A stretch of 56,961 nucleotides of DNA from Pseudomonas caspiana. GTDB lineage: Bacteria > Pseudomonadota > Gammaproteobacteria > Pseudomonadales > Pseudomonadaceae. The stretch covers positions 87,658 through 144,618 of the forward strand of contig NZ_LOHF01000016.1 in the NCBI RefSeq assembly GCF_002158995.1, read 5' to 3'. Under the pieces are notes generated by a model. It saw only the letters and a program-made list of their open reading frames with translations. It was not told the origin of the DNA and did not search any database. Of the stretch, positions 35,785 to 43,628 are shown in pieces (position 1 is the first letter of the stretch; each line of letters begins with the position of its first letter). Both the position numbers and the translations under genes were made by a program.

Positions 35785-36729
35785 GTGCAACCGCCCCTTA
35801 CAGAGTCTTCGCCACAACCAGCCCTGCATGGCGATTTACCGCCGATGCTGACGCTGCGCGCCTTCGAAGCCGTGGCGCGGCATCTGAGTTTCGTCAATGC
35901 CGCACGCGAATTGTCAGTGACGCAAAGCGCTTTGAGCCATCAGGTGCACAAGCTGGAGGCGTTTCTCGAATGCCGTCTGTTTATCCGTCGCACTCGCGCT
36001 ATTGAACTGACCGAAGCCGGACGCGCTTATCAGCTACAGGTTCGACAAGCACTGGAAGGCATTGCCGCAGCGACTCGCGTTATTCGCCATACCGCCCCGG
36101 CCCCCAGCGTACTGCGCATCGGCCTGCTCGCTTCGTTTGCAACGATGTGGCTGGCACCGCGGCTTTCCGGTTTCATCTCGGCCAATCCCGATATCCGCGT
36201 CGAGCTGGTGCCGTCCTATGACCTGGCCGACGTGGCAGGCGGCGAGGTTGCGATCGCGATCCGCTACGGCAAAGGTGGCTGGCCCAACGTCAACGCAATG
36301 CGCTTGATGAATGAACGCCTTTCCCCTGTGTGCAGCCCGCAATACAAAACCCGTTGGCTCGAAACGCAACGCGACCTCAAACAACCAGCGCTTGCACCCG
36401 GCCCGCTGCTCACCGCGCAAGCGACCATTCCGTTCGAATGGCTGGACTGGGCGAAACAACTGCGCGTGGATATCAGCCAACTGCCAAGCCTGATGCTGCA
36501 TGACTACAACATCGTGGTGGAAGCTGCGGTCGCCGGACAAGGCATCGCCATGGGCCGTGATCGCTTGATCAAGCGGCGTTTGCAGGACGGCTGTCTGGTG
36601 CAACTGCTGCCCGACGCTGTCTACGACGGGGAAATCGGTTACTGGCTGGTAACCGGCGACCAGCCGTTGGGAGAGACGGCGCAACGCTTCGCCAACTGGT
36701 TGATTGCAGTGTGCCGCGAGGATGATTGA
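35785..36729 (+). CDS. LysR-family regulator, GcvA-like
   Basis: The 314-residue regulator has an HTH (LTLRAFEAVARHLSFVNAAR, ELSVTQSALSHQVHKLEAFL) and an effector domain with the GcvA-type segments LRIGLLASFATMWLAPRLSG and VELVPSYDLADVAGGEVAIA. GTG at 35785 has AAGGA 10 bases upstream; an internal ATG at 35845 is the alternative start. It precedes a RidA and a class V aminotransferase on the same strand (88-base gap), so it likely regulates them. Confidence 0.9.
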   Translation: MQPPLTESSPQPALHGDLPPMLTLRAFEAVARHLSFVNAARELSVTQSALSHQVHKLEAFLECRLFIRRTRAIELTEAGRAYQLQVRQALEGIAAATRVIRHTAPAPSVLRIGLLASFATMWLAPRLSGFISANPDIRVELVPSYDLADVAGGEVAIAIRYGKGGWPNVNAMRLMNERLSPVCSPQYKTRWLETQRDLKQPALAPGPLLTAQATIPFEWLDWAKQLRVDISQLPSLMLHDYNIVVEAAVAGQGIAMGRDRLIKRRLQDGCLVQLLPDAVYDGEIGYWLVTGDQPLGETAQRFANWLIAVCREDD

Positions 36730-36817
36730 GCGATATCGATACGTAGGGTGAAATCTTTCAGTTTGTCGGACTGATCGCCGCCTTTCATTGTGCGCTCACC
36801 TTTAAGGAGAACGCCCG

Positions 36818-37288
36818 ATGACTAACAGCTTGCGCGAACAACTCGCAAAACTGGACTTGCAACTTCCTGCCCCGGACAACCCCGCTGGCAACTACGTCAG
36901 CACAGTAGTCAGCCAGAACATGCTGTATGTGTCGGGACAAATCCCCATGCTCAACGGCCAGCCCGCCTTCATCGGCCGTGTAGGTGAAACACTGACCGAA
37001 GAGCAAGGCATGGCCGCGGCGGAACTGGCAGCGCTGGGTTTGCTGGCCCAACTGGACTCAGTGATTGGCGATGACCTGTCAAAATTGGTTCGGCTGGTGA
37101 GGCTGGGCGTATTTGTTGCCTGCCCCAGTGATTTCACACGCCAGGGAGCAGTGGGCAACGGTGCCTCGAACCTGCTGGTCAGCGTGCTTGGCAAAGCCGC
37201 TCGGCACGTTCGCACATCGGTTGGTGTTTCCAGCCTGCCCGCTGGTGTTGCCGTTGAGACGGATGCCATCTTCGAGCTACGTTCATGA
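36818..37288 (+). CDS. RidA/YjgF/YER057c/UK114-family protein
   Basis: The 156-residue protein starts MTNSLREQLAKLDLQLPAPD. It contains NMLYVSGQIPMLNGQ, LARLG-free helix LAALGLLAQLDSVIGDDL and the terminal strand HVRTSVGVSSLPAGVAVETD, which keeps the Arg equivalent to the catalytic Arg of RidA. RidA enzymes hydrolyse reactive enamine/imine intermediates from PLP-dependent enzymes. Its stop overlaps the start of the aminotransferase gene by 4 bases (ATGA), giving coupled translation and a clear functional pair. Confidence 0.9.
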   Translation: MTNSLREQLAKLDLQLPAPDNPAGNYVSTVVSQNMLYVSGQIPMLNGQPAFIGRVGETLTEEQGMAAAELAALGLLAQLDSVIGDDLSKLVRLVRLGVFVACPSDFTRQGAVGNGASNLLVSVLGKAARHVRTSVGVSSLPAGVAVETDAIFELRS

Positions 37289-38499
37289 CCGGGCTGTTGA
37301 CCGAGACGCAGGTTCAGGCGCTACGGGCCGCGACACCGGGTTGCCAGCGAGTGATCCACTTCAATCATTCCGGCGCCTCGTTACCCAGCCAGGCGACTGT
37401 GACGGCCATGATCACGCAAATGAACCTCGAAGCCAGTCAAGGTCCGATGGAAGCCGCCGCGCAGGGCGAGACTCTTCTGGAAAACGCCCGCAACACTGCT
37501 GCGCGGCTGATCAACTGCACCCCCTCCTCCATTGCTTTTCTGGGCAGCGGCTCTGCTGCCTGGGGCATGGCCTTCAGCGCACTGGGCCCCTGGCGGCGCG
37601 GAGACCGCATTCTGGTCGGGCGTCACGAATGGGGCGGCAACCTGGCTTGCATGGCCCAGGCCTTCGCCGCCGGAGCGAGCCTGGAAGTTATCCCCTGCGA
37701 CGAGAACGGTGCGGTGTCGGTGTCCGCGCTGGAGGCCATGATCGATGAACGTGTGCGTTTGATCTCTCTGACATGGCTACCAGCCAACGGCGGCCTGATC
37801 AACCCGGCTGCAGCCATCGGCGCAGTGGCAAAGCGGTACGGCATTCCTTACTTCATCGATGCAGGCCAGGCATTGGGGCAAATCGGCGTCGATGTTCAGA
37901 CGCTGGGTTGCGACGTGCTCAAAGGGGCCTGCCGCAAATTCCTGCGCGGCCCTCGGGGCACGGCCTTGCTGTACATCCGCGAGGGGTTCGTCGAAACGCT
38001 TCAGCCACCGTTCGTTGACGTTCTTTCTGCGCCCAGAAAAGGCGAAAGCTTTACGCCCCGCAACGACGCTCGACGCTTTGAAACCAGCGAAATGTCGCTG
38101 ACGCTGATCGCCGGTTTGAATAACGCATTGAGCGAAGTGGAAGCATTGGGCGTAGCGCCTGTCCGACAACGCATTCAGCACTTGGCATCGTTGCTGCGCG
38201 AGCGGATGACAGAAGTCGTAGGACTCAAGCTACAGGATTGTGGCGCAGCGCCCGAGCAATCAGGACTGGTGTCTTTCACACTGGAAGGCTGGGACGCCTT
38301 GGAGATTAAAAAGGAGTTAGCAACGAAAGGGATAAACATCGGCGCCAATGGCGTGGCTTACACGCCGCTGGATATGCAGGCCAGAGGACTGGGCAACATC
38401 GCACGGATATCCGTGAGTCATCTGAATACTGAAAGCGAGATAGACACGTTGCTCACGGCATTGCGCGCAATGAGCAAACGACAGCGGAAAACAACCTAG
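37285..38499 (+). CDS. Class V PLP-dependent aminotransferase/lyase-like enzyme
   Basis: The 404-residue enzyme has a fold-type I PLP domain. The PLP-binding Asp lies in YFIDAGQALGQIGVDVQ (Asp192) and the Schiff-base lysine is probably Lys218 in GACRKFLRGPRGTALLY. It resembles the isopenicillin-N-epimerase/selenocysteine-lyase-like group of class V enzymes. It starts inside the RidA stop codon. The RidA partner suggests the reaction gives an unstable enamine, for example from an amino acid or amine beta-elimination. Substrate unknown. Confidence 0.87.
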   Translation: MTGLLTETQVQALRAATPGCQRVIHFNHSGASLPSQATVTAMITQMNLEASQGPMEAAAQGETLLENARNTAARLINCTPSSIAFLGSGSAAWGMAFSALGPWRRGDRILVGRHEWGGNLACMAQAFAAGASLEVIPCDENGAVSVSALEAMIDERVRLISLTWLPANGGLINPAAAIGAVAKRYGIPYFIDAGQALGQIGVDVQTLGCDVLKGACRKFLRGPRGTALLYIREGFVETLQPPFVDVLSAPRKGESFTPRNDARRFETSEMSLTLIAGLNNALSEVEALGVAPVRQRIQHLASLLRERMTEVVGLKLQDCGAAPEQSGLVSFTLEGWDALEIKKELATKGINIGANGVAYTPLDMQARGLGNIARISVSHLNTESEIDTLLTALRAMSKRQRKTT

Positions 38500-38834
38500 A
38501 CCTGCACGTCGACCCAAAGCCCCTGACGCGGCTCATCATCAATCAGTGGCACTACTGGCACGGTGTTGTCCGCGTTCAGGGCAACACCAGGGATTGCCAG
38601 ATGCTCAGGCTCATCGGCCCCTTCTTCGCGACGACGTTGCTGCTCTTCATGGCGGGCGTGTTCTTCGCGCAGCAACCAGGCGTTGCGCTCTTCTTCCTCA
38701 TTGCGCAAGTCGATGTTGGTTTCGCTGGAACTTGGCTGTACCGGTGCCACAGGAGGAATGTCAGGTACCTGCCGGGCCGGATCCAGTTGCGAAGTCACGG
38801 GTACCACACTCAGGGGAAGCATCGGTTGCAGCAT
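38496..38834 (-). CDS. Hypothetical Pro/Glu-rich protein, 112 residues
   Basis: The protein begins MLQPMLPLSVVPVTSQLDPA, is rich in Pro, Val, Glu and Arg (LLREEHARHEEQQRRREEGA) and ends with EPRQGLWVDVQV. I recognise no domain; it looks disordered with a charged helix. AGGAG lies 8 bases upstream of the ATG. It converges with the aminotransferase gene and the two stops overlap by 4 bases. Pseudomonas homologues are often mislabelled aspartate-semialdehyde dehydrogenase, which the sequence does not support. Confidence 0.65.
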   Translation of the reverse strand: MLQPMLPLSVVPVTSQLDPARQVPDIPPVAPVQPSSSETNIDLRNEEEERNAWLLREEHARHEEQQRRREEGADEPEHLAIPGVALNADNTVPVVPLIDDEPRQGLWVDVQV

Positions 38835-39049
38835 TATTAGTTCTCCTTTTGAGTGGATGTCGGCCAAGTGCCTACCGACTTGACCCCCTAAATGAGAAAC
38901 TTTCGACTCTGTTTTTGGCAACTAGTGCCTTTAACAGGCTTAAATTGTTGCAAGAGCGTTTAAATACAGGTGTTTTGTCACTGCACCTTTGGCCTCGGCA
39001 GCGCGTTCCGTTAACATAGTCGGCTTTTTCAAAGCGGGAGACAGGCAGC

Positions 39050-41896
39050 ATGGCGCAGCAGTATCAACCGGGGCAACGCTGGATTAGCGACAGCGAAGCC
39101 GAGCTGGGTTTGGGCACCGTTCTGGCACAGGACGGCCGCTTGTTGACCGTGCTCTACCCGGCCACTGGCGACACACGCCAGTACGCACTGCGAAATGCAC
39201 CACTGACTCGTGTGCGCTTTTCCCCAGGCGATGTGATCACTCACTTCGAAAACTGGAAGATGACCGTTCGTGAAGTCGATGACGTCGATGGCCTGCTGGT
39301 TTACCACGGCCTCAACGCGCAGAACGAAGCCGTCACCCTGCCGGAAACCCAGCTGTCGAACTTCATCCAGTTCCGCTTGGCGACTGACCGCCTGTTCGCC
39401 GGGCAAATCGACCCGCTGTCCTGGTTCTCCCTGCGTTATCACACCCTGGAACACACCAGCCGCCAGTTGCAGTCCTCTCTCTGGGGCCTGGGTGGCGTGC
39501 GTGCGCAGCCGATTGCGCACCAGTTGCACATCGCCCGCGAAGTGGCCGACCGCATTGCGCCACGGGTTTTGCTGGCGGACGAAGTAGGTCTGGGCAAGAC
39601 CATCGAAGCCGGTCTGGTCATCCACCGCCAACTGCTTTCGGGCCGCGCCAACCGCATCCTGATTCTGGTTCCGGAGAACCTGCAGCACCAATGGCTGGTG
39701 GAAATGCGCCGCCGCTTCAACCTTCAGGTCGCACTGTTCGATGCAGAGCGCTTCATCGAAAGCGATGCCAGCAACCCGTTCGAAGACACCCAACTGGCGC
39801 TGGTTGCGCTGGAATGGCTGGTTGATGACGAGAAAGCTCAGGACGCACTGTTTGCCGCGGGCTGGGATCTGCTGGTGGTGGACGAAGCTCACCATCTGGT
39901 CTGGCACGAAGACAAGGCAAGCCCTGAATACTCGCTGGTCGAGCAACTCGCTGAGGTCATCCCCGGCGTGCTGCTGCTGACCGCAACCCCGGAACAACTG
40001 GGCCAGGACAGCCACTTCGCGCGCCTGCGCCTGCTTGACCCGAACCGTTTCCACGACCTGCATGCATTCCGCGCCGAAAGCGAAAACTATCGCCCGGTTG
40101 CAGAGGCCGTGCAGGAGCTGCTCGACAAAGGTCGTCTCTCACCTGAAGCGCACAAGACCATTCACGGTTTCCTGGGCGCTGAAGGCGACACCCTGCTGGC
40201 AGCCGTCAACGACGGCGACGAAGAAGCCAGTGCGCGTCTGATCCGCGAATTGCTCGACCGCCACGGCACTGGCCGCGTGCTGTTCCGTAATACCCGTGCC
40301 GCCGTGCAAGGTTTCCCGGAACGCAAGCTGCATCAATATCCACTGCCCTGCCCGGCTGAATACCTGGAGCTGCCGCTTGGCGAACACGCCGACCTGTACC
40401 CGGAAGTCAGCTTCCAGGCGCAACCGGACGCCAGTGAAGAAGAGCGCTGGTGGAAGTTTGATCCGCGTGTCGACTGGCTGATCGATACCCTGAAAATGCT
40501 CAAGCGCGTCAAGGTGCTGGTGATCTGCGCCCACGCCGAAACGGCCATGGATCTGGAGGACGCCCTGCGCGTGCGCTCCGGCATTCCGGCCACCGTCTTC
40601 CATGAAGGCATGAACATTCTCGAACGCGACCGCGCGGCTGCGTACTTCGCTGATGAAGAGTTCGGTGCTCAGGTCCTGATCTGTTCGGAAATCGGCAGTG
40701 AAGGTCGTAACTTCCAGTTCGCTCACCACTTGGTGCTGTTCGATCTGCCAGCGCACCCGGACCTGCTTGAGCAGCGTATCGGTCGTCTGGACCGGATCGG
40801 CCAGAAACACACCATCGAGCTGCACGTACCGTTCCTGGAAACCAGCCCGCAGGCGCGACTGTTCCAGTGGTATCACGAAGCGCTGAACGCGTTCCTGAAC
40901 ACTTGTCCGACCGGTAACGCCCTGCAACACCAGTTCGGCCCACGCCTGCTGCCGTTGCTGGAAAGCGGTGATGACGATGAATGGCAAGAGCTGATCAACG
41001 AGGCACGTACCGAGCGCGAGCGCCTGGAAAGCGAACTGCACACCGGTCGCGACCGTCTGCTGGAACTCAACTCTGGCGGCGCTGGCGAAGGCGAAGCGTT
41101 GGTCGAGGCGATTCTGGAGCAGGATGATCAGTTCACCCTGCCGATCTACATGGAAACCCTGTTCAATGCGTTCGGCATCGACAGCGAAGACCATTCGGAA
41201 AACGCCCTGATCCTGCGTCCAAGCGAAAAAATGCTCGACGCCAGCTTCCCGCTGGGTGACGACGAAGCCGTGACCATCACCTACGACCGCAACCAGGCGC
41301 TGTCTCGTGAAGACATGCAGTTCATCACCTGGGAGCACCCGATGGTGCAAGGCGGCATGGATCTGGTGTTGTCCGGCTCCATGGGCAATACCGCAGTGGC
41401 ACTGATCAAGAACAAGGCGCTCAAGCCCGGCACCGTGTTGCTGGAACTGTTGTATGTGAGTGAAGTGGTTGCGCCGCGCTCGCTGCAATTGGGTCGCTAC
41501 TTGCCACCGGCCGCCCTGCGCTGCCTGCTCGACAGCAACGGCAACGACCTGTCGGGTCGGGTTTCCTTCACGACTCTGAATGATCAACTGGAAAGCGTGC
41601 CTCGGGCCAGCGCCAACAAGTTCATCCAGGCGCAGCGTGACGCGCTCAACCCGCGCATCAACGCCGGTGAAGCGAAGATCGCCCCGAAACACGCCGAACG
41701 CGTCGCCGAAGCACAGCGTCGTCTGGCGGCGGACACCGAAGAAGAACTGGCTCGCCTGACCGCCCTGCAAGCCGTCAACCCAACCGTACGCGACAGCGAA
41801 CTGGTTGCGTTGCGCGAACAGCGCGAACAAGGGCTGGCCATGCTGGACAAGGCGGCGTTGCGCCTTGAGGCGATTCGGGTATTGGTGGCGGGCTGA
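39050..41896 (+). CDS. rapA: RNA polymerase-associated ATPase RapA (HepA)
   Basis: The 948-residue Swi2/Snf2-family ATPase recycles RNA polymerase. An N-terminal tandem Tudor-like region (about 1-110) precedes the helicase core with Walker A LADEVGLGKT (about 175-184) and DEAH in VVDEAHHLVW. The second RecA domain has VICAHAETAMD, EIGSEGRNFQFAHHLVLFDL and LLEQRIGRLDRIGQ. The C-terminal domain after 600 completes the fold. Length is standard for the family (968 in E. coli). The name hepA is also used in P. aeruginosa (PA3308). Confidence 0.96.
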   Translation: MAQQYQPGQRWISDSEAELGLGTVLAQDGRLLTVLYPATGDTRQYALRNAPLTRVRFSPGDVITHFENWKMTVREVDDVDGLLVYHGLNAQNEAVTLPETQLSNFIQFRLATDRLFAGQIDPLSWFSLRYHTLEHTSRQLQSSLWGLGGVRAQPIAHQLHIAREVADRIAPRVLLADEVGLGKTIEAGLVIHRQLLSGRANRILILVPENLQHQWLVEMRRRFNLQVALFDAERFIESDASNPFEDTQLALVALEWLVDDEKAQDALFAAGWDLLVVDEAHHLVWHEDKASPEYSLVEQLAEVIPGVLLLTATPEQLGQDSHFARLRLLDPNRFHDLHAFRAESENYRPVAEAVQELLDKGRLSPEAHKTIHGFLGAEGDTLLAAVNDGDEEASARLIRELLDRHGTGRVLFRNTRAAVQGFPERKLHQYPLPCPAEYLELPLGEHADLYPEVSFQAQPDASEEERWWKFDPRVDWLIDTLKMLKRVKVLVICAHAETAMDLEDALRVRSGIPATVFHEGMNILERDRAAAYFADEEFGAQVLICSEIGSEGRNFQFAHHLVLFDLPAHPDLLEQRIGRLDRIGQKHTIELHVPFLETSPQARLFQWYHEALNAFLNTCPTGNALQHQFGPRLLPLLESGDDDEWQELINEARTERERLESELHTGRDRLLELNSGGAGEGEALVEAILEQDDQFTLPIYMETLFNAFGIDSEDHSENALILRPSEKMLDASFPLGDDEAVTITYDRNQALSREDMQFITWEHPMVQGGMDLVLSGSMGNTAVALIKNKALKPGTVLLELLYVSEVVAPRSLQLGRYLPPAALRCLLDSNGNDLSGRVSFTTLNDQLESVPRASANKFIQAQRDALNPRINAGEAKIAPKHAERVAEAQRRLAADTEEELARLTALQAVNPTVRDSELVALREQREQGLAMLDKAALRLEAIRVLVAG

Positions 41897-41914
41897 CCTT
41901 AAATCACCGCGATC

Positions 41915-41985
41915 TTATCGCGAGCAAGCTCAGCTCCCACAGGAAGAACGCGATTTCCTGTGGGGGCGGTGCTTGCCCGCGATTG
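41915..41985. repeat. Two REP units in outward orientation
   Basis: ATCGCGAGCAAGCTCAGCTC then CCACAGG is at 41915-41943, and CCTGTGGGGGCGGTGCTTGC with CCGCGATTG is at 41957-41985. The order of right-arm type and left-arm type is reversed relative to the REPINs elsewhere, so the two units point away from each other. Confidence 0.75.
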
Positions 41986-41999
41986 AAGCGCTGCGGTCT

Positions 42000-43355
42000 T
42001 TAAGCAATAGAAGCTACCGGCTCATCCGCCGCCATCCCCGCCTTCATCCTCGCCGCATCCCGACTGAAACACCGCGACGCCAGGTACAAAAACACCAGCG
42101 TCATGAATAGCGCCATCGGGATCAGGTACATCGCATCGTGCAGACCAACCGCCTTGTATGCCTCACTCATTTGCTCAGCCCCGGCGGCAGCCATGGCCGA
42201 ATGCGCGAAATGGTCAGACAGTAAGCCGACAACCACCGGCCCCAATCCACCACCCAACAAATACAGCCCGGCAAAGAACAACGCCATCGCCGTAGCGCGC
42301 AAGCGAGGCTCGACCACGTCCTGAATCGCGGTATAGACGCAGGTATAGAAGTTGTAGGCAAACAACCATCCCAGACTGAACACACCGACAAATACACCGA
42401 TTTCAATTCGCCCCGCGTGCAAGGCGTACCCTGTCGCAAGGGTCGCAATCAGCATGCTGCCGGCAGCGAACAACAAACGACCATTGGCAAAGCGCTGATG
42501 CAGCTTGTCCGCGACCCAACCACCCAGCGTCAAGCCAACAAGCCCGGTGACACCGACGATAACCCCGGTCGCCACCGCAGCGTCATGTAAAGGCAGCAGA
42601 AAATAACGCTGCAGCATTGGTACCATGAACGAATTGCAGGCATAAGTCGCAAAGTTGAAGGTTAGTCCGGCTAACACCAGCCAACCAAAGGTCGGCACCG
42701 ACAGCACGCGCCGGATCGGTTTGTCGATTTTCTCCTCTGACATGCGCACGCTTTCTGCCGCGCCACGTTTTGGCTCGCGAATGAAAAACATGAACACCGC
42801 CAGCACCAAACCCGGCACGGCAGCAATGAAAAACGGCGCCCGCCAGCTGTCGAAAGCGGTGACCATCGCACCGATGGTGAAGAACGCCAGGAGCAATCCC
42901 AACGGCAGCCCCAGCATGAAAATCCCCATGGCTCGTGCACGCCGGTGAGCAGGGAACAGGTCACCGATCAATGAGTTGGCCGCTGGCGCATAGCTGGCCT
43001 CGCCAATGCCGACGCCCATTCGTACCAACAGGAAGGTCCAAAAACTGCCCGCCAACCCGTTGACCGCTGTCAGCCCGCTCCACACGGCCAACCCCCAGCC
43101 CATGATTTTCTTGCGCGAGCCATTATCAGCCATGCGTCCGAGCGGCAGCCCGGCGATGGCATAGACCAGCGTGAACGCGGTGCCGATGATGCCCAACTGG
43201 AAATCACTCAAGTGCCATTCCATGCGGATGGGCTCAATGATGATCGCCGGAATGGTCCGATCAAAAAAATTGAACAGATTGGCCAGAAACAACAGAAACA
43301 AAACGCGCCAGGCGTTGGACGCCTGTGGGGACAGAGGCTGCGAGGTGCCTTGCAT
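42000..43355 (-). CDS. MFS transporter (spinster/hexuronate-type)
   Basis: The 451-residue inner membrane protein has twelve hydrophobic segments. Loop 2-3 carries GLPLGRMADNGSRKKIMGWG, matching the MFS motif GxLaDrxGRkkxl. The length and FLLFLANLFNFFDRTIPAII at helix 1 resemble spinster-like and sugar-acid MFS transporters. Substrate unknown. It converges with rapA and its gap upstream is 270 bases to the NbdA-like gene. Confidence 0.88.
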   Translation of the reverse strand: MQGTSQPLSPQASNAWRVLFLLFLANLFNFFDRTIPAIIIEPIRMEWHLSDFQLGIIGTAFTLVYAIAGLPLGRMADNGSRKKIMGWGLAVWSGLTAVNGLAGSFWTFLLVRMGVGIGEASYAPAANSLIGDLFPAHRRARAMGIFMLGLPLGLLLAFFTIGAMVTAFDSWRAPFFIAAVPGLVLAVFMFFIREPKRGAAESVRMSEEKIDKPIRRVLSVPTFGWLVLAGLTFNFATYACNSFMVPMLQRYFLLPLHDAAVATGVIVGVTGLVGLTLGGWVADKLHQRFANGRLLFAAGSMLIATLATGYALHAGRIEIGVFVGVFSLGWLFAYNFYTCVYTAIQDVVEPRLRATAMALFFAGLYLLGGGLGPVVVGLLSDHFAHSAMAAAGAEQMSEAYKAVGLHDAMYLIPMALFMTLVFLYLASRCFSRDAARMKAGMAADEPVASIA

Positions 43356-43628
43356 GGTAATGCTCCCTTTTTATTGTTATGCGGTGCATATGGCGGTCAA
43401 ACCGGCGCTAGTCAATCTAGGCGGACTGCCACTGAGTGTCTGCCAACATTCGCGGAAGAAATGACCCGGCATCGTTACGAAGTCAGACCTATATAACTTT
43501 TAGCTATCTGGTTAATTCCAAATTGATTGGACCCCTCGCCGCTTTCCAGTTGGCACACCCGTCTCAGCTCCTATACTCGAAGCAAATCGCCACCACCTTT
43601 GGATCTTGGCGACCCTGGTATTGAACAC

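Noticed and set aside
40139..41830. Long minus-strand frame of over 560 codons inside rapA
   Set aside because: It is an antisense shadow of rapA; the composition (many His, Gln, Val, Ala) and lack of any motif argue against coding.
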